Origin: Site-B1 sp963827785 | Lineage (GTDB): Bacteria; Bacteroidota; Bacteroidia; Flavobacteriales; Flavobacteriaceae | Length of the DNA: 64,000 nucleotides | Direction: 5' to 3' | Assembly (NCBI GenBank): GCA_963827785.1 | Contig: CAWHCT010000019.1 | Span: 1-64,000 of the forward strand | In this document: positions 54,138-63,906 of the stretch, piece by piece | Layout of the letters: each line of letters starts with the position of its first letter | How positions within the stretch are numbered: position 1 is the stretch's first letter | The notes under the pieces: model-generated | What the model saw: only the letters and a program-made list of their open reading frames with translations | The model's database searches: none | What the model was told of the DNA's origin: nothing | Position numbers and translations under genes: made by a program

Positions 54138-55711
54138 TTATTTTGCAATATTAACTGCTCTTGTTTCTCTGATCACCGTCACTTTTACCTGGCCAGGATA
54201 AGTCATATCTGTCTGTACTTTTGTGAGAAATCTAAACGACAAATTGGCCGCCGCTTCGTCTCTAACTTTTTCGCTTTCAACTATAACTCTTAATTCTCTT
54301 CCTGCTTGAATGGCATAGGCTTTTTTAACACCATTAAATCCGAAAGCAATATCTTCTAGATCTTTTAAACGCTGAATATAAGTATCTAAAACCTGACGTC
54401 TTGCTCCTGGACTTGCTCCAGAAATAGCATCACAAACCTGTATGATTGGAGATATTAAAGATTTCATTTCTATTTCATCGTGGTGAGCTCCAATGGCATT
54501 ACATACCTCTGGTTTTTCACCATATTTTTCTGCCCATTGCATTCCCAAAATAGCATGTGGTGTTTCCATATCTGCTTCGGCATCCGGCACTTTACCAATA
54601 TCGTGTAATAAACCTGCACGTTTAGCTAGTTTAGGGTTTAATCCTAATTCGGCAGCCATTACGCCACATAGTTTAGCAACTTCACGCGAGTGTTGAAATA
54701 AGATTTTGACCGTAAGATGAACGGTATTTCATACACCTACCATTTTAATAAGTTCCGGATGTAAACCATGAATTCCTAAATCTATTACTGTACGCTTACC
54801 AACTTCAATAATTTCTTGTTCGATTTGTTTTTTTGTCTTTTTGACAACTTCTTCAATACGTGCAGGATGTATTCTACCATCGGTTACTAATTTATGTAAA
54901 GACAAACGCGCAATTTCTCTTCTAACAGGATCAAAACATGATAAGATGATGGCTTCTGGTGTATCATCAACAATTATTTCTACACCTGTAGCAGCTTCAA
55001 TTGCACGAATATTTCGTCCTTCACGACCAATAATACGTCCTTTAACATCATCGGATTCAATATTAAAAACAGATACGCAATTATCAACGGCTTCTTCAGT
55101 TCCAATACGTTGAATCGTGTTTATGATGATTTTTTTAGCATCTTGTTGTGCCGTCAATTTCGCCTCTTCCATCGAGCCTTGAATATATGCCATCGCATCA
55201 CTTTTAGCTTCACCTTTTAATGATTCAATTAATTGTTATTTGGCTTCTTCGGCGGAAAAGCTAGAAATGACTTCTAGTTGCTGTACTTGACTTTTATGTA
55301 GTCTTATCTAGTTCTTCTTGTTTCTTTTCAAGATATTCAAGTCTATGATTGTAATCTTTTCTCTTTTCTTCAACACTATCATTGAGCTTTTTGTTTTTGG
55401 ATAATTCACTTGAAATTTGAGATTCTTTATCACGTGTGCGTTTTTCAGCTTCAGCCATTTTCTTATCACGAGATAAAATGACTTTTTCGTGTTCAGATTT
55501 TAACTCTATAAATTTTTCTTTTGCTTGAAGTATCTTATCTTTTTTAATTGTCTCTCCTTCACTATTTGCCTCCTTTAAAATTGAAACAGCATTCTTTTTT
55601 GCTTCTTTAATCAGTTTAGAAGCATTACTTTTTTCTAAGGATTTTGCTATAATAAAACCTATTATTAGTCCTAATACAATACCTCCAATCAATTAAAATT
55701 GAGTTATCCAT
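54138..55711 (-). CDS. rny: Ribonuclease Y (frame broken)
   Basis: Membrane-anchored endoribonuclease that starts mRNA decay. Order of parts: an N-terminal membrane helix (GGIVLGLIIGFIIA), a long coiled coil (to EEKRKDYNHRLEYLEKKQEE), a KH domain (GRIIGREGRNIRAIEAATGV), and an HD domain with HSREVAKLCGVMAAELG and GLLHDIGKVPDAE (metal-binding HD). Breaks occur at about 55690, 55300, 55230, 54745 and 54715. The ATG at 55711 gives MDNSILI after one base repair. The total of about 524 residues is normal. It lies 33 bp after the 6S-like RNA and converges with the xer gene. Confidence 0.92.
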
Positions 55712-55743
55712 CCTTGTTTAGTTGATTTTTATATATAAAAAAA

Positions 55744-55906
55744 GCCTACATTAGTTTAGGTTTTGTATAAACTCCTTAAAAACAGGTTTAGGGCTAACAA
55801 GCTGATCAAGGATCTGCTCAAGTCATGCAGCATGCTTTTACAACTTAAACTCACCCTTTTTAAAGAATTAACGTTGAGTTTATCAAAAAAAATAACTAAT
55901 GTAGGC
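55744..55906 (-). ncRNA. ssrS: 6S-like RNA downstream of zapA
   Basis: On the minus strand the two ends are perfectly complementary over 13 bases: GCCTACATTAGTT (55894-55906) with AACTAATGTAGGC (55744-55756). A second helix inside pairs ATAAACTC (55876-55883) with GAGTTTAT (55767-55774). Together they make a long rod with unpaired middle parts, the shape of 6S RNA, which binds the housekeeping RNA polymerase. Seven T follow the 3' end as a terminator. The order zapA then 6S RNA is the same as in Escherichia coli. Length is about 163 nt. A Flavobacteria 6S family exists in Rfam; membership is inferred. Confidence 0.6.
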
Positions 55907-55922
55907 AGTAACTTATTTTATT

Positions 55923-56225
55923 TTAAAGAACGTTTAAGAGCTTAGATGCTGAAGCAAATTGATTTAAAGCATTTAGCTTATCTTCAACATGCTCATTCAC
56001 ATTCTTTTTATCTATTGACTTCTGTTCTACTTGAGATGCAAATTGTAAAGCACACATGGCTAATACATCTTGTTTATCTCGAACAGAATAACTTTGCTCA
56101 AATTGTTTAATCATAGCATCAATGTTTTTAGCTGCTTTTCGTAATCCTTCTTCTTGATCCGTTTCAATTGTTAAAGGGTATACTCTATTTGCTATTGATA
56201 GCTTTATTTTAAGCTTTTCTGACAT
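55923..56225 (-). CDS. zapA: Cell division protein ZapA
   Basis: Small FtsZ-binding protein that bundles protofilaments at the division site. An intact 100-residue protein: the N-terminal domain KLKIKLSIANRVYPLTIETDQE with EGLRKAAKNIDAMIKQFEQ, then a long helix (KQDVLAMCALQFASQVEQ, NEHVEDKLNALNQFA) for tetramer formation. The length is typical. It is preceded by a short coiled-coil gene, with 15 bp between, and followed by the 6S-like RNA. The coiled-coil gene and zapA are probably one transcript. Confidence 0.9.
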   Translation of the reverse strand: MSEKLKIKLSIANRVYPLTIETDQEEGLRKAAKNIDAMIKQFEQSYSVRDKQDVLAMCALQFASQVEQKSIDKKNVNEHVEDKLNALNQFASASKLLNVL

Positions 56226-56240
56226 TAATTTCTATTTTAA

Positions 56241-56530
56241 TTAATCAGATAGTTGTGCAATACAATGGTCAATGTCTCTAATTAATGCGTTTATTTTAAG
56301 CTTAGTTTCTCTTTTATTGTCGTCACTGCCAAGTATTGAATTTGCCATTTTTAGAGTTTCATACTTCTCTTCCCAAGTTTGCAATATCAATTCTCTTGTT
56401 TCGAATTTCTTGCTTAGAAACTGATAATTCTTCTTTAATTTTAGTTAGTTTGCTTTAAAACTTCTAGTTTGTGTAATACTTTGCTAATTTTGTTTTCTAA
56501 AGAATCTACAATATCTTCAATATTACTCAT
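56241..56530 (-). CDS. Small coiled-coil protein before zapA (frame broken)
   Basis: The minus strand reads MSNIEDIVDSLENKISKVLH and KLEVLKQTN from 56530. It then continues in shifted frames as KLKEELSVSKQEIRN, WEEKYETLKMANSILGSDDN and INALIRDIDHCIAQLSD with stop at 56241. At least four one-base shifts lie between 56310 and 56450. The repaired product is about 96 residues and almost wholly coiled coil. Its place directly upstream of zapA suggests a division role, like that of other small coiled-coil ZapA partners, but this is inference. Confidence 0.6.
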
Positions 56531-56696
56531 TTACAAATTTCAATACTTATCTCACAAAGTTAACATACCTATTATAAATTACAATTGTTTTTTTATAAAT
56601 ATTTATTTTTGTCATATTAGTGATTTCAATACTATGGTTATATTTGATTATTCTTTGCAATTTCAATCTAATTAATATTTTAGCAGTAATATAAAT

Positions 56697-58345
56697 ATGC
56701 GATAATTACTTTTTTTCTTTTTATTTTCAACTTTATTATTGCACAAAAACTTATCCACAAGATTATTTTAGAAATCCTCTAGATATTCCGCTTAGTTCTT
56801 TCAGGTACTTTTGCTGAGTTACGTTCTAATCACTTTCATTCGGTTGGATATTAAAACTCAACAACGTGAAGGCTTAAAAGTGTTATGCTGCTGCCAATGG
56901 TTATGTAAGTAGAATTAAAATTTCGCATTTTGGCTATGGTAAAGCTTTATATATTACACATCCAAATGGTTATACTACAGTTTATGGGCATTTACAAAAG
57001 TTTTCACCCAAGATCGAAGCTTATATAAAAAAAAACAATACGAAAAAGAGTCCTATGAAATTGAATTATTTCCTAGACCTGAAGAACCTACAAGTTACGA
57101 AAGATGAAGTTATTGCTTATAGTGGAAATACTGGTGGATCTGGTGGTCCACATTTACATTTTGAGATACGCGATAAACAGGAACGTCCAATTAATCCAAT
57201 GCTTTTTGGTATTGATATAAAAGACACAAAAAACCTATAGTAAAACGTGTTTATGCTTACCCAATTGATGAAGATTCACATGTTAATCAATCATTGAAAC
57301 GAGAAACTTACGTCTAATTCCTAAAATGGTGATTATACTGTCGAAAATATTGAAGCTTATGGAAAAATTGGATTTGGTATATGACACTACGATAGACAAG
57401 ATTTAGCTGCTAATAAAAATGGAGTTTATAATATTCAAACCTTTTTTAATGGAAATAAAAACTTTGAAATTGATTTTAAAAAATTTTCATTTGATGAAAC
57501 CAAACATTTGAACCGTTTAATAGATTATGACACTATATATTTAACAGGCAACGTATTCAAAAATTATATAAAAAGAATAATCCATTAAGCATGTTCAAAT
57601 CTACCATGAAATGATGGTATTGTATCTGTTAGTGATAATACAAGTTCTGTTTATAAAATTGAATTTCCGATTTTAAGAATAATGAAACTGGGTATTGTGA
57701 ACATAATGGTAGGAAAACTAGAATGTCTTGAACAAGAAAACAACCCCGTATTTCATAGTAAATGATACCAATAATTTCAAAGGAAATGTGTCTGTTTATT
57801 TTTCCAGATACACTTTTATGAAGATTTTTATATTAATTTTGATGTGAAAAACGATACTTTAAGATCCATAAAGAAATTCCGACTTTAAAAAAGTTTAAAA
57901 TTAGTTTTGACGTGAGTAAATACAGGAGCCGATAGAAAAATTCTTTGTTGCCAAGGTTATTGGATACAAAAAATACCATTTAAATTATGTCATTCACCTA
58001 AAAAAGGAGACTAACTAATTACCAGTACTAAAACTTTAGGAAATTATACTCTGGCTTATGATACTGAAAACCCAACCATAAAATCCTTAAACTTTAAAGA
58101 TGGACAATGGTTAAGTAATTTTAGGTATTTAAAGATTAAATTGATGATGATCTTTCCGGAATTTCAAATTATCGAGCAACGGTTAACGGCAAATGGATTT
58201 TAATGGAATACGATTCTAAAAAATCAACTCTTACTTACGATTTTAATGATAATATCATTACTGATACTAAAAATAATTTAAAACTAATTGTAACCGATAA
58301 TGTTGGAAATAGTTCTACTTTTGAAGCATGTTTTACAGAAAATAA
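56697..58345 (+). CDS. M23-family metallopeptidase (heavily frame broken)
   Basis: A signal peptide is expected at the ATG at 56697, though a stop two codons later shows an error at once. The LytM/M23 domain is clear: HSGLDIKTQQREGLKV (first zinc ligands), GYGKALYITHPNGYTTVYGH, GNTGGSGGPHLHFEIRDKQE (HLH zinc motif). The next roughly 350 residues form beta-rich repeats without known motif, ending FYRK. At least fifteen shifts are spread over 1.65 kb, the densest in the window. The repaired length is about 550 residues. It should cut or bind peptidoglycan in the periplasm. The TonB-dependent receptor gene starts about 10 bp after it. Confidence 0.7.
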
Positions 58346-58355
58346 ATATATCCAT

Positions 58356-60815
58356 TTGAAGTATTCCTTTTTAATCAATTAGTTTTCTTTTCCCTTTTCC
58401 ATTTGAAATTGAATCTCAAACCGCAACTTTAAGGGGTGTTATTCTGGATGATTCAAAAAAACCAATAAGTAATGTGAATATTAAGGCCGGAAACTCTGGT
58501 ACTACGACCAATGATAATGGTTTTTATTTTTTAAAAATTGCAAGTAATACAGATGTTACTGTAGAATTTACTCATTTATCCCATAAAAAGATCGTCGCTA
58601 CTTTCAATTTAAAAAATGGTGAAGAGCTGGAATTTAATCCGGTAATGAACGTTAAAATAGAACAAATTGCCACTATTGTAATTACGGGTAACAGGCGTAA
58701 AGATGTTGAAGGTATTATTACTTTAGAACCGAAACCATTCGTAAAATACCTGGTGCTAATCCTGGAGTTGAAAACATTTTACAAACATTACCTGGTGTTA
58801 GCAATAACAACGAATTAAGTACTCAATATTCGGTAAGAGGTGGAAATTATGATGAAAATTTGGTTTATGTAAATGAAATAGAAGTATATCGCCCATTTTT
58901 AATACGTTCAGGTCAGCAGGAAGGGTTGAGTTTTGTTAATACTGATTTGGTTCAGAATGTCGATTTTTCTGCAGGTGGATTTCAGGCCAAATTCGGTGAT
59001 AAATTATCATCTGTTTTAGATATTACTTATAAAAATCCTATTGGTTTTGGTGCAAATGCCGATTTAAGTTTACTTGGTGGAAGTGTTTCAGTGGAAGATA
59101 TTAGCAAAGATTCAAAATTATCGGGAATAGCCGGAATCCGTTACAGAGATAATAGTTTATTGGTTAATGCCAAACAAACAGAAACTAATTTTATACCTCG
59201 TTTTGCCGATGTTCAAACATATTTAACTTATAAGTTTAGCGATAAATTTCATTTAAATTTCTTAGGAAACATAGCCTTAAATCAATACGACTATGAGCCA
59301 CTGACAAGACAGACCAATTTTGGAACATTGGAAAATCCGGTTGCTTTATTAGTTTTTTATGATGGACAGGAAAAAGATGAATTCAACACGTATTTTGGTG
59401 CTTTTAAAGCAAACTACTTTTTAAATGATCAAACAACTTTAAAGCTCATCGCTTCTGCATATCACACCACAGAACAAGAATATTTTGATATTTTGGCACA
59501 ATACAGATTAGGTGATGTCAATAGCAATATAGGTGATGAAAATTTAGGTGAAGTTGAATTTAGTGAAGGTATAGGATCACAATTAACTCATGCCAGAAAC
59601 GACTTTGATGCCTTAATTACTAATATTGAACACAGGGGTAACCATCAGGTTGATGATAATACCATTGAATGGTCAATAAAATATACACACGAGGACATAC
59701 GTGACAGGATCGTAGAATGGGAAGTGATCGATTCTGCAGGATTTTCTATTAATCCGCCAAATATTGATAACTTCAATAACCAACCTTATACGCCTTATGA
59801 TGGACCACTGGTAGCATTCAACAATGTGCGAGCAACAAACCAGGTAAAAATAGATAGATTACAGGCTTTTGCTCAATGGAGTAAGCGTTCATCCATTGGC
59901 AATAATGAAGTGTGGTATAATTTAGGAGTCAGAGCTCATAATTGGAATGTTAGTGGTGATGGACTGGAAAGCAAATCACAAACCGTTTTTAGCCCAAGAG
60001 CACAGTTTTCGATAAAACCTGCTTGGGAAAAAGACATGCTTTTCAGATTATCCGGTGGACTCTATTATCAGCCTCCTTTTTACAGGGAACTTAGAGATTC
60101 ACTTGGAGCTGTTAATACAAGCGTGAAAGCGCAAAAATCGGTTCATGTTGTTTTGGGTAATGATTATAGTTTTAAACTTTGGGACAGACCTTTTAAGCTT
60201 ACATCTGAAATGTATTATAAGAACATAACTGATGTCAATCCATATACCATTGAAAACGTTAGGATACGTTACAGGGCTCGGAATATAGCGAAAGCCTATG
60301 CCTATGGATTGGATTTGAGATTAAATGGAGAATTTGTTCCCGGGACAGAATCCTGGTTCAGTTTTGGTTACTTAAAAACTGAAGAGAATATAAATGAGCA
60401 GGGATATATTTCACGCCCAACAGATCAGCGATTGAAATTCGGATTGTTATTACAGGACTATGTTCCGGTAATGCCTAATATGAAAATGTATTTGAATTTA
60501 GTTTACAACACTGGATTACCTGGTGGATCACCAAGTTATGCCAATCCATATGACTTCCAAAACCGATTACCTGATTATAAAAGAGCTGATCTTGGGTTAC
60601 AATATGTTCTTGTTGATGATGACTCCAAATTTGACAATGGCTGGAAAAGACCTTTTAAATACTTATCAGTTGGATTTGAAATATTCAATATGTTCGACGT
60701 GCAAAATTCAATCACAAATACTTGGGTGAGAGATGTTTACAGTCAACGTCAATTTGCAATTCCAAATTATTTGACTCCAAGAGTTTTTAATGTGAGGACT
60801 ACAATGCGTTTTTAA
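58356..60815 (+). CDS. TonB-dependent outer-membrane receptor (frame broken near the start)
   Basis: The start is probably TTG at 58356, giving (M)KYSFLIN and a signal region up to SQT; breaks lie at about 58380 and 58740. Next is a carboxypeptidase-regulatory-like domain (LRGVILDDSKKPISNVNIKA), then a plug domain (LQTLPGVSNNNELSTQYSVR, GFQAKFGDKLSSVLDI). The rest is a 22-strand type barrel ending in TTMRF. The full length is about 819 residues. SusC-type partners (a SusD gene) are absent, so it is likely a stand-alone receptor. The substrate is unknown, and the link with the preceding M23 gene is positional. Confidence 0.82.
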
Positions 60816-60897
60816 ATTGTAGTTAATTCAAAAATATTTTCGGGATATATCACGATAATTTAATTATTCTAAAAAATAAATTTTTAATAATATTCTT

Positions 60898-60905
60898 TAT
60901 ATTTG
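60898..60905 (+). promoter_or_regulatory. Possible -7 element for the cold-shock gene
   Basis: TATATTTG fits TAnnTTTG and lies 29 bases before the ATG. No TTG is found at the correct distance upstream. Confidence 0.3.
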
Positions 60906-60933
60906 ATATTATTAATATTTAAATTTTTAACTA

Positions 60934-61125
60934 ATGAGTAAAGGAACAGTAAAGTTCTTCAATAATGCCAAAGGATTTGGATTCATTACAGAAGAAGGTT
61001 CAAACAAAGAACATTTTGTCCACATTTCCGGATTGATCGATGAAATTAACGAAGGTGATGAAGTAGAATTCGATTTACAAGAAGGTAAAAAAGGATTGAA
61101 CGCAGTAAACGTAAAAGTTATTTAG
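60934..61125 (+). CDS. Cold-shock domain protein
   Basis: An intact 63-residue single OB-fold RNA/DNA-binding protein. Both RNP motifs are present: KGFGFITEEG (RNP1) and HFVHISGL (RNP2). The length is at the short end of the CspA family, as is typical in Bacteroidota. It is monocistronic, with its own terminator and 118 bp of AT-rich leader. Such proteins act as RNA chaperones; whether this one is cold-induced cannot be told. Confidence 0.92.
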   Translation: MSKGTVKFFNNAKGFGFITEEGSNKEHFVHISGLIDEINEGDEVEFDLQEGKKGLNAVNVKVI

Positions 61126-61152
61126 TATATACTTTCTGTTTAATTGAACGCA

Positions 61153-61181
61153 GAAGCCTATCAGTAGATAGGCTTTTTTAT
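61153..61181 (+). terminator. Terminator of the cold-shock gene
   Basis: The stem AGCCTATC / GATAGGCT at 61155-61174 with a four-base loop and a T-run. Confidence 0.88.
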
Positions 61182-61190
61182 TTTTTCAGT

Positions 61191-62336
61191 TTAATTAGAA
61201 ATCAGTTCCTTCAATACATCGATCACATAATCAACTTCTTCCTTATTATTGTATTTACTAAATGAAAATCTTACCGAAGGTTTCCTTAGATCTTCCTCAT
61301 TTAAAATTTGTTCCAGAACATGCGAGCCTTTATCACTTCCACTTTGACAGGCACTTCCTTTTGAACAGGCTATACCTTTTAGATCCAGCTGAAATAAAAA
61401 GGTTGAGGCTTTGGCAGGATCGACTGGCAAACACACATTGATCATAGTATAAGTGCTTTTATCCATATGGTCACTAAACCCATTGAACTTTATATTTTTG
61501 AATTCCTGTTTTAATCGGTCAATAAAATAACTCTTGATTCCGGATATATATTTACTTTCCTCAGAAAGGTTTTCAACAGCAAAATTTAATGCTTGTTCCA
61601 AACCAATTATATTGTGAAGACTTTCTGTACCTGCTCTAAAGCCTCTTTCCTGTTCTCCCCCAAATATCAAGGGTTTCAGTCCGGAATTCTTTCTTATAAA
61701 CACCAAGCCTACTCCTTTTGGTCCATGAAATTTATGTGCACTTACCGCTAAAAAATCAATTGGTATTTCCTTCAGGTTTAACTCGAAATGACCAACAGAT
61801 TGAACTGTATCGCTATGAAATAATACATTATATTTTTTACATAGCTCTGTAACAGCCTTAATATCCAGCAGATTGCCAATCTCATTGTTTACATGCATCA
61901 GACTTACCAATGATTTTTCGGTTGATATAAGCAAATCTTCCAAATGATCAAGATTAATTCCACCTTTATCATCCAAATCTACAAAGTGGATCACAGTTCC
62001 GTATTCCTTTTCTAATTGTTCAGCAGTGTGCAAAACAGCGTGATGTTCGATTCTTGAAGTAATTATATTTTTAATTTCCAGGTCACGTACACAACTTCTT
62101 AGTACTAAATTATCAGCTTCAGTTCCGCCGGACGTAAAAACAATTTCGGCAGCCGTAACATTCAGATGTTTTGCAATATTTTTTCTGATTTGTTCCAGAA
62201 TAGATTTGGAAGAACGGCCAAAAGCATGGCTAGAAGAAGGATTACCATAAGAATTGCGCAATACTTCAGTCATTTTGTCAACTACCTCATCTCTAACTTT
62301 TGTAGTTGCCGCACTATCAAAATATACTTGTTTCAT
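61191..62336 (-). CDS. Cysteine desulfurase, NifS/IscS type
   Basis: PLP enzyme that takes sulfur from cysteine for iron-sulfur clusters or tRNA thiolation. An intact 381-residue protein. Visible marks are YFDSAATTKVRDEV, GGTEADNLVL, the PLP-contact HHAVLHTAEQLEK and HSDTVQSVGH, the PLP-binding Lys in VSAHKFHGPKGVG, RAGTESLHNI, and the mobile-loop Cys in CSKGSACQSGS. Length and motifs match class I enzymes. No isc or suf scaffold gene is next to it, so it may be a stand-alone form serving tRNA modification. It is convergent with the cold-shock gene. Confidence 0.9.
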   Translation of the reverse strand: MKQVYFDSAATTKVRDEVVDKMTEVLRNSYGNPSSSHAFGRSSKSILEQIRKNIAKHLNVTAAEIVFTSGGTEADNLVLRSCVRDLEIKNIITSRIEHHAVLHTAEQLEKEYGTVIHFVDLDDKGGINLDHLEDLLISTEKSLVSLMHVNNEIGNLLDIKAVTELCKKYNVLFHSDTVQSVGHFELNLKEIPIDFLAVSAHKFHGPKGVGLVFIRKNSGLKPLIFGGEQERGFRAGTESLHNIIGLEQALNFAVENLSEESKYISGIKSYFIDRLKQEFKNIKFNGFSDHMDKSTYTMINVCLPVDPAKASTFLFQLDLKGIACSKGSACQSGSDKGSHVLEQILNEEDLRKPSVRFSFSKYNNKEEVDYVIDVLKELISN

Positions 62337-62416
62337 TCTGAATTATTGGAATTATGATCAAAAGTAGTGAGAATAAAATTATTTACAATGTGTAGCGTTA
62401 TAAATACGTATTTACT

Positions 62417-62424
62417 TATTTTTG
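62417..62424 (+). promoter_or_regulatory. Possible -7 element for the Asp-rich lipoprotein gene
   Basis: TATTTTTG fits TAnnTTTG and lies about 20 bases before the ATG; the upstream TTG box is not found. Confidence 0.25.
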
Positions 62425-62443
62425 CTAGGTCTTACAAAAAACT

Positions 62444-63349
62444 ATGCGTAAATTTCTTTTTATTCTGAGTGTTTCTTTCTTTCTGTCAAATTGCAATGAT
62501 GGCGATATTATTACAGTTGATTTGGAATTTGATGATACTTTTAGTTATTGTGGTGAACTGGTGTTTTACAAAACAAAATCCGATCCATCTGAATCATTAT
62601 CACTCGAAATAAATACAACTATTGAAGAACTATTAGAATTGGATGATGACAATCAGCTTGTATCATCAGAAGAATCATTCACAATTAACGGAAGTACCAA
62701 CACATTTTATTATAGAACTTACGGTGAAACTTTGCCTACATCATATTTCTGCGAAGCAATTACGCCAAATGTTAATATAATCACTGATTCAGAAAGTACC
62801 AGCGGAACTGTTACCATAACGACAGTATTAACAGAAGATGACCAGGATGGTATTCCGGCAGAACTGGAAGATATAAATGGGAACGGAGATCTTGAAGATG
62901 ACGATTCAGACAACGATGGCTTGCCAAATTATTTAGATGATGATGACGATGGAGATAATGTAAAAACGTCTGCTGAAAAGCCGAATTATTCAGCCTCTAA
63001 CGGATTAACTGAAGCTCAAGACTTTGATCTGGATGGTGTTCCAGACTATTTGGATACTGATGATGATGGTGATGGAGTACTTACCAGGAATGAAGAAAAT
63101 GAAACTCAGGATCAAAATCCGACTAATGATATTACAGACAATACCATCGGGCCAGATTATTTAAACGATCAAATTAGCACAGAAATACCAGCATCAGCTT
63201 TTAGAATTCATACAATCAAACAAACTTTTACTGTTTCGGCTGAAGTTTTAGGTTTTAGTTTCCCAAACTTAAATCAGGATGTACTGGATTTTGGCACCTT
63301 AAGTCCTTCACCAACTTCACAAAGAACACTAACACCTGAATTTAATTAA
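62444..63349 (+). CDS. Asp-rich lipoprotein with TSP3-like calcium repeats
   Basis: An intact 301-residue protein. The signal MRKFLFILSVSFFLSNC ends in the lipid-anchored Cys. Residues about 1-125 are beta-rich, with few clues. Residues about 128-240 hold thrombospondin type 3-like units with the DxDxDG pattern: EDDQDGIPAELEDINGNGD, DSDNDGLPNYLDDDDDGD, DLDGVPDYLDTDDDGDGV. These bind calcium and stiffen secreted proteins. The C-terminal 60 residues (SAFRIHTIKQTFTVSAEVL) are beta-rich again. The 3' end overlaps the Smr gene by four bases, tail to tail. Function unknown. Confidence 0.75.
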   Translation: MRKFLFILSVSFFLSNCNDGDIITVDLEFDDTFSYCGELVFYKTKSDPSESLSLEINTTIEELLELDDDNQLVSSEESFTINGSTNTFYYRTYGETLPTSYFCEAITPNVNIITDSESTSGTVTITTVLTEDDQDGIPAELEDINGNGDLEDDDSDNDGLPNYLDDDDDGDNVKTSAEKPNYSASNGLTEAQDFDLDGVPDYLDTDDDGDGVLTRNEENETQDQNPTNDITDNTIGPDYLNDQISTEIPASAFRIHTIKQTFTVSAEVLGFSFPNLNQDVLDFGTLSPSPTSQRTLTPEFN

Positions 63350-63906
63350 GGAGCAACATTTTGATAGATGTATACTTCCGTGGCACCTAAACCATATTTT
63401 TGAAGATTCGCTTCGTAGAACTCAACATTGCTATATCTGCCAAATAAATATTGAAGCTCGAGTTTTAAAACACCATCACCTACTCCATGGATAAAAACAA
63501 CACGTTGAATTTTTTTTCTTATGGCAAACTCCAATTGTCGTTTAGCTGTATCCAATTGCAGAGTTAGCATATCATGATTGGTCATTCCTCTTGTAGAATC
63601 CGTCAGTTGATGAATATGAAGATCTACTTCCATAGCAGGTTGTTTACGTTCTTTGGGTTTTATTCCAATAGATCGTTTTTTCTTATAACTTTCTTTTTCA
63701 CCTATAATCTCACTAACTGATGTATTAGAAAACGCTTCCTTTTTTAGCGTTGAAGAATTTGGTAATTTCATAAGCTCATTAGGTGAAAACACCAAATCAA
63801 AACCGTCAGTAGTTTCAATAGTAACTTCATCTGCAGAAACATTTTTAACAACACCGGACAGATCTTCATCTAATACAGTTACGATATCTCCAATTTTATA
63901 GCTCAT
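63346..63906 (-). CDS. Smr-domain protein (MutS2/Smr family)
   Basis: An intact 186-residue protein. The N-terminal part (YKIGDIVTVLDEDLSGVVKN) resembles an SH3-like barrel. The C-terminal Smr domain has MEVDLHIHQLTD (the DLH motif), a helix around LQLDTAKRQLEFAIRKK and VVFIHGVGDGVLK (the HGxG motif), the signature of Smr nucleases. This short form is not a full MutS2, as it lacks the ATPase part. Smr domains cut DNA or RNA, in some bacteria on stalled ribosomes. Its ATG overlaps the stop of the preceding gene as ATGA. Confidence 0.85.
   Translation of the reverse strand: MSYKIGDIVTVLDEDLSGVVKNVSADEVTIETTDGFDLVFSPNELMKLPNSSTLKKEAFSNTSVSEIIGEKESYKKKRSIGIKPKERKQPAMEVDLHIHQLTDSTRGMTNHDMLTLQLDTAKRQLEFAIRKKIQRVVFIHGVGDGVLKLELQYLFGRYSNVEFYEANLQKYGLGATEVYIYQNVAP

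Noticed and set aside
55763..55945. A 60-residue plus-strand open frame
   Set aside because: It lies within the 6S-like RNA region and the zapA end, has no signal or motif, and runs against all neighbours.
56697..58345. M23 peptidase gene as a true pseudogene
   Set aside because: Zinc motifs and long stretches remain well conserved, and the same kind of one-base shift strikes essential genes nearby, so sequence error is the simpler reading. It cannot be excluded without reads.
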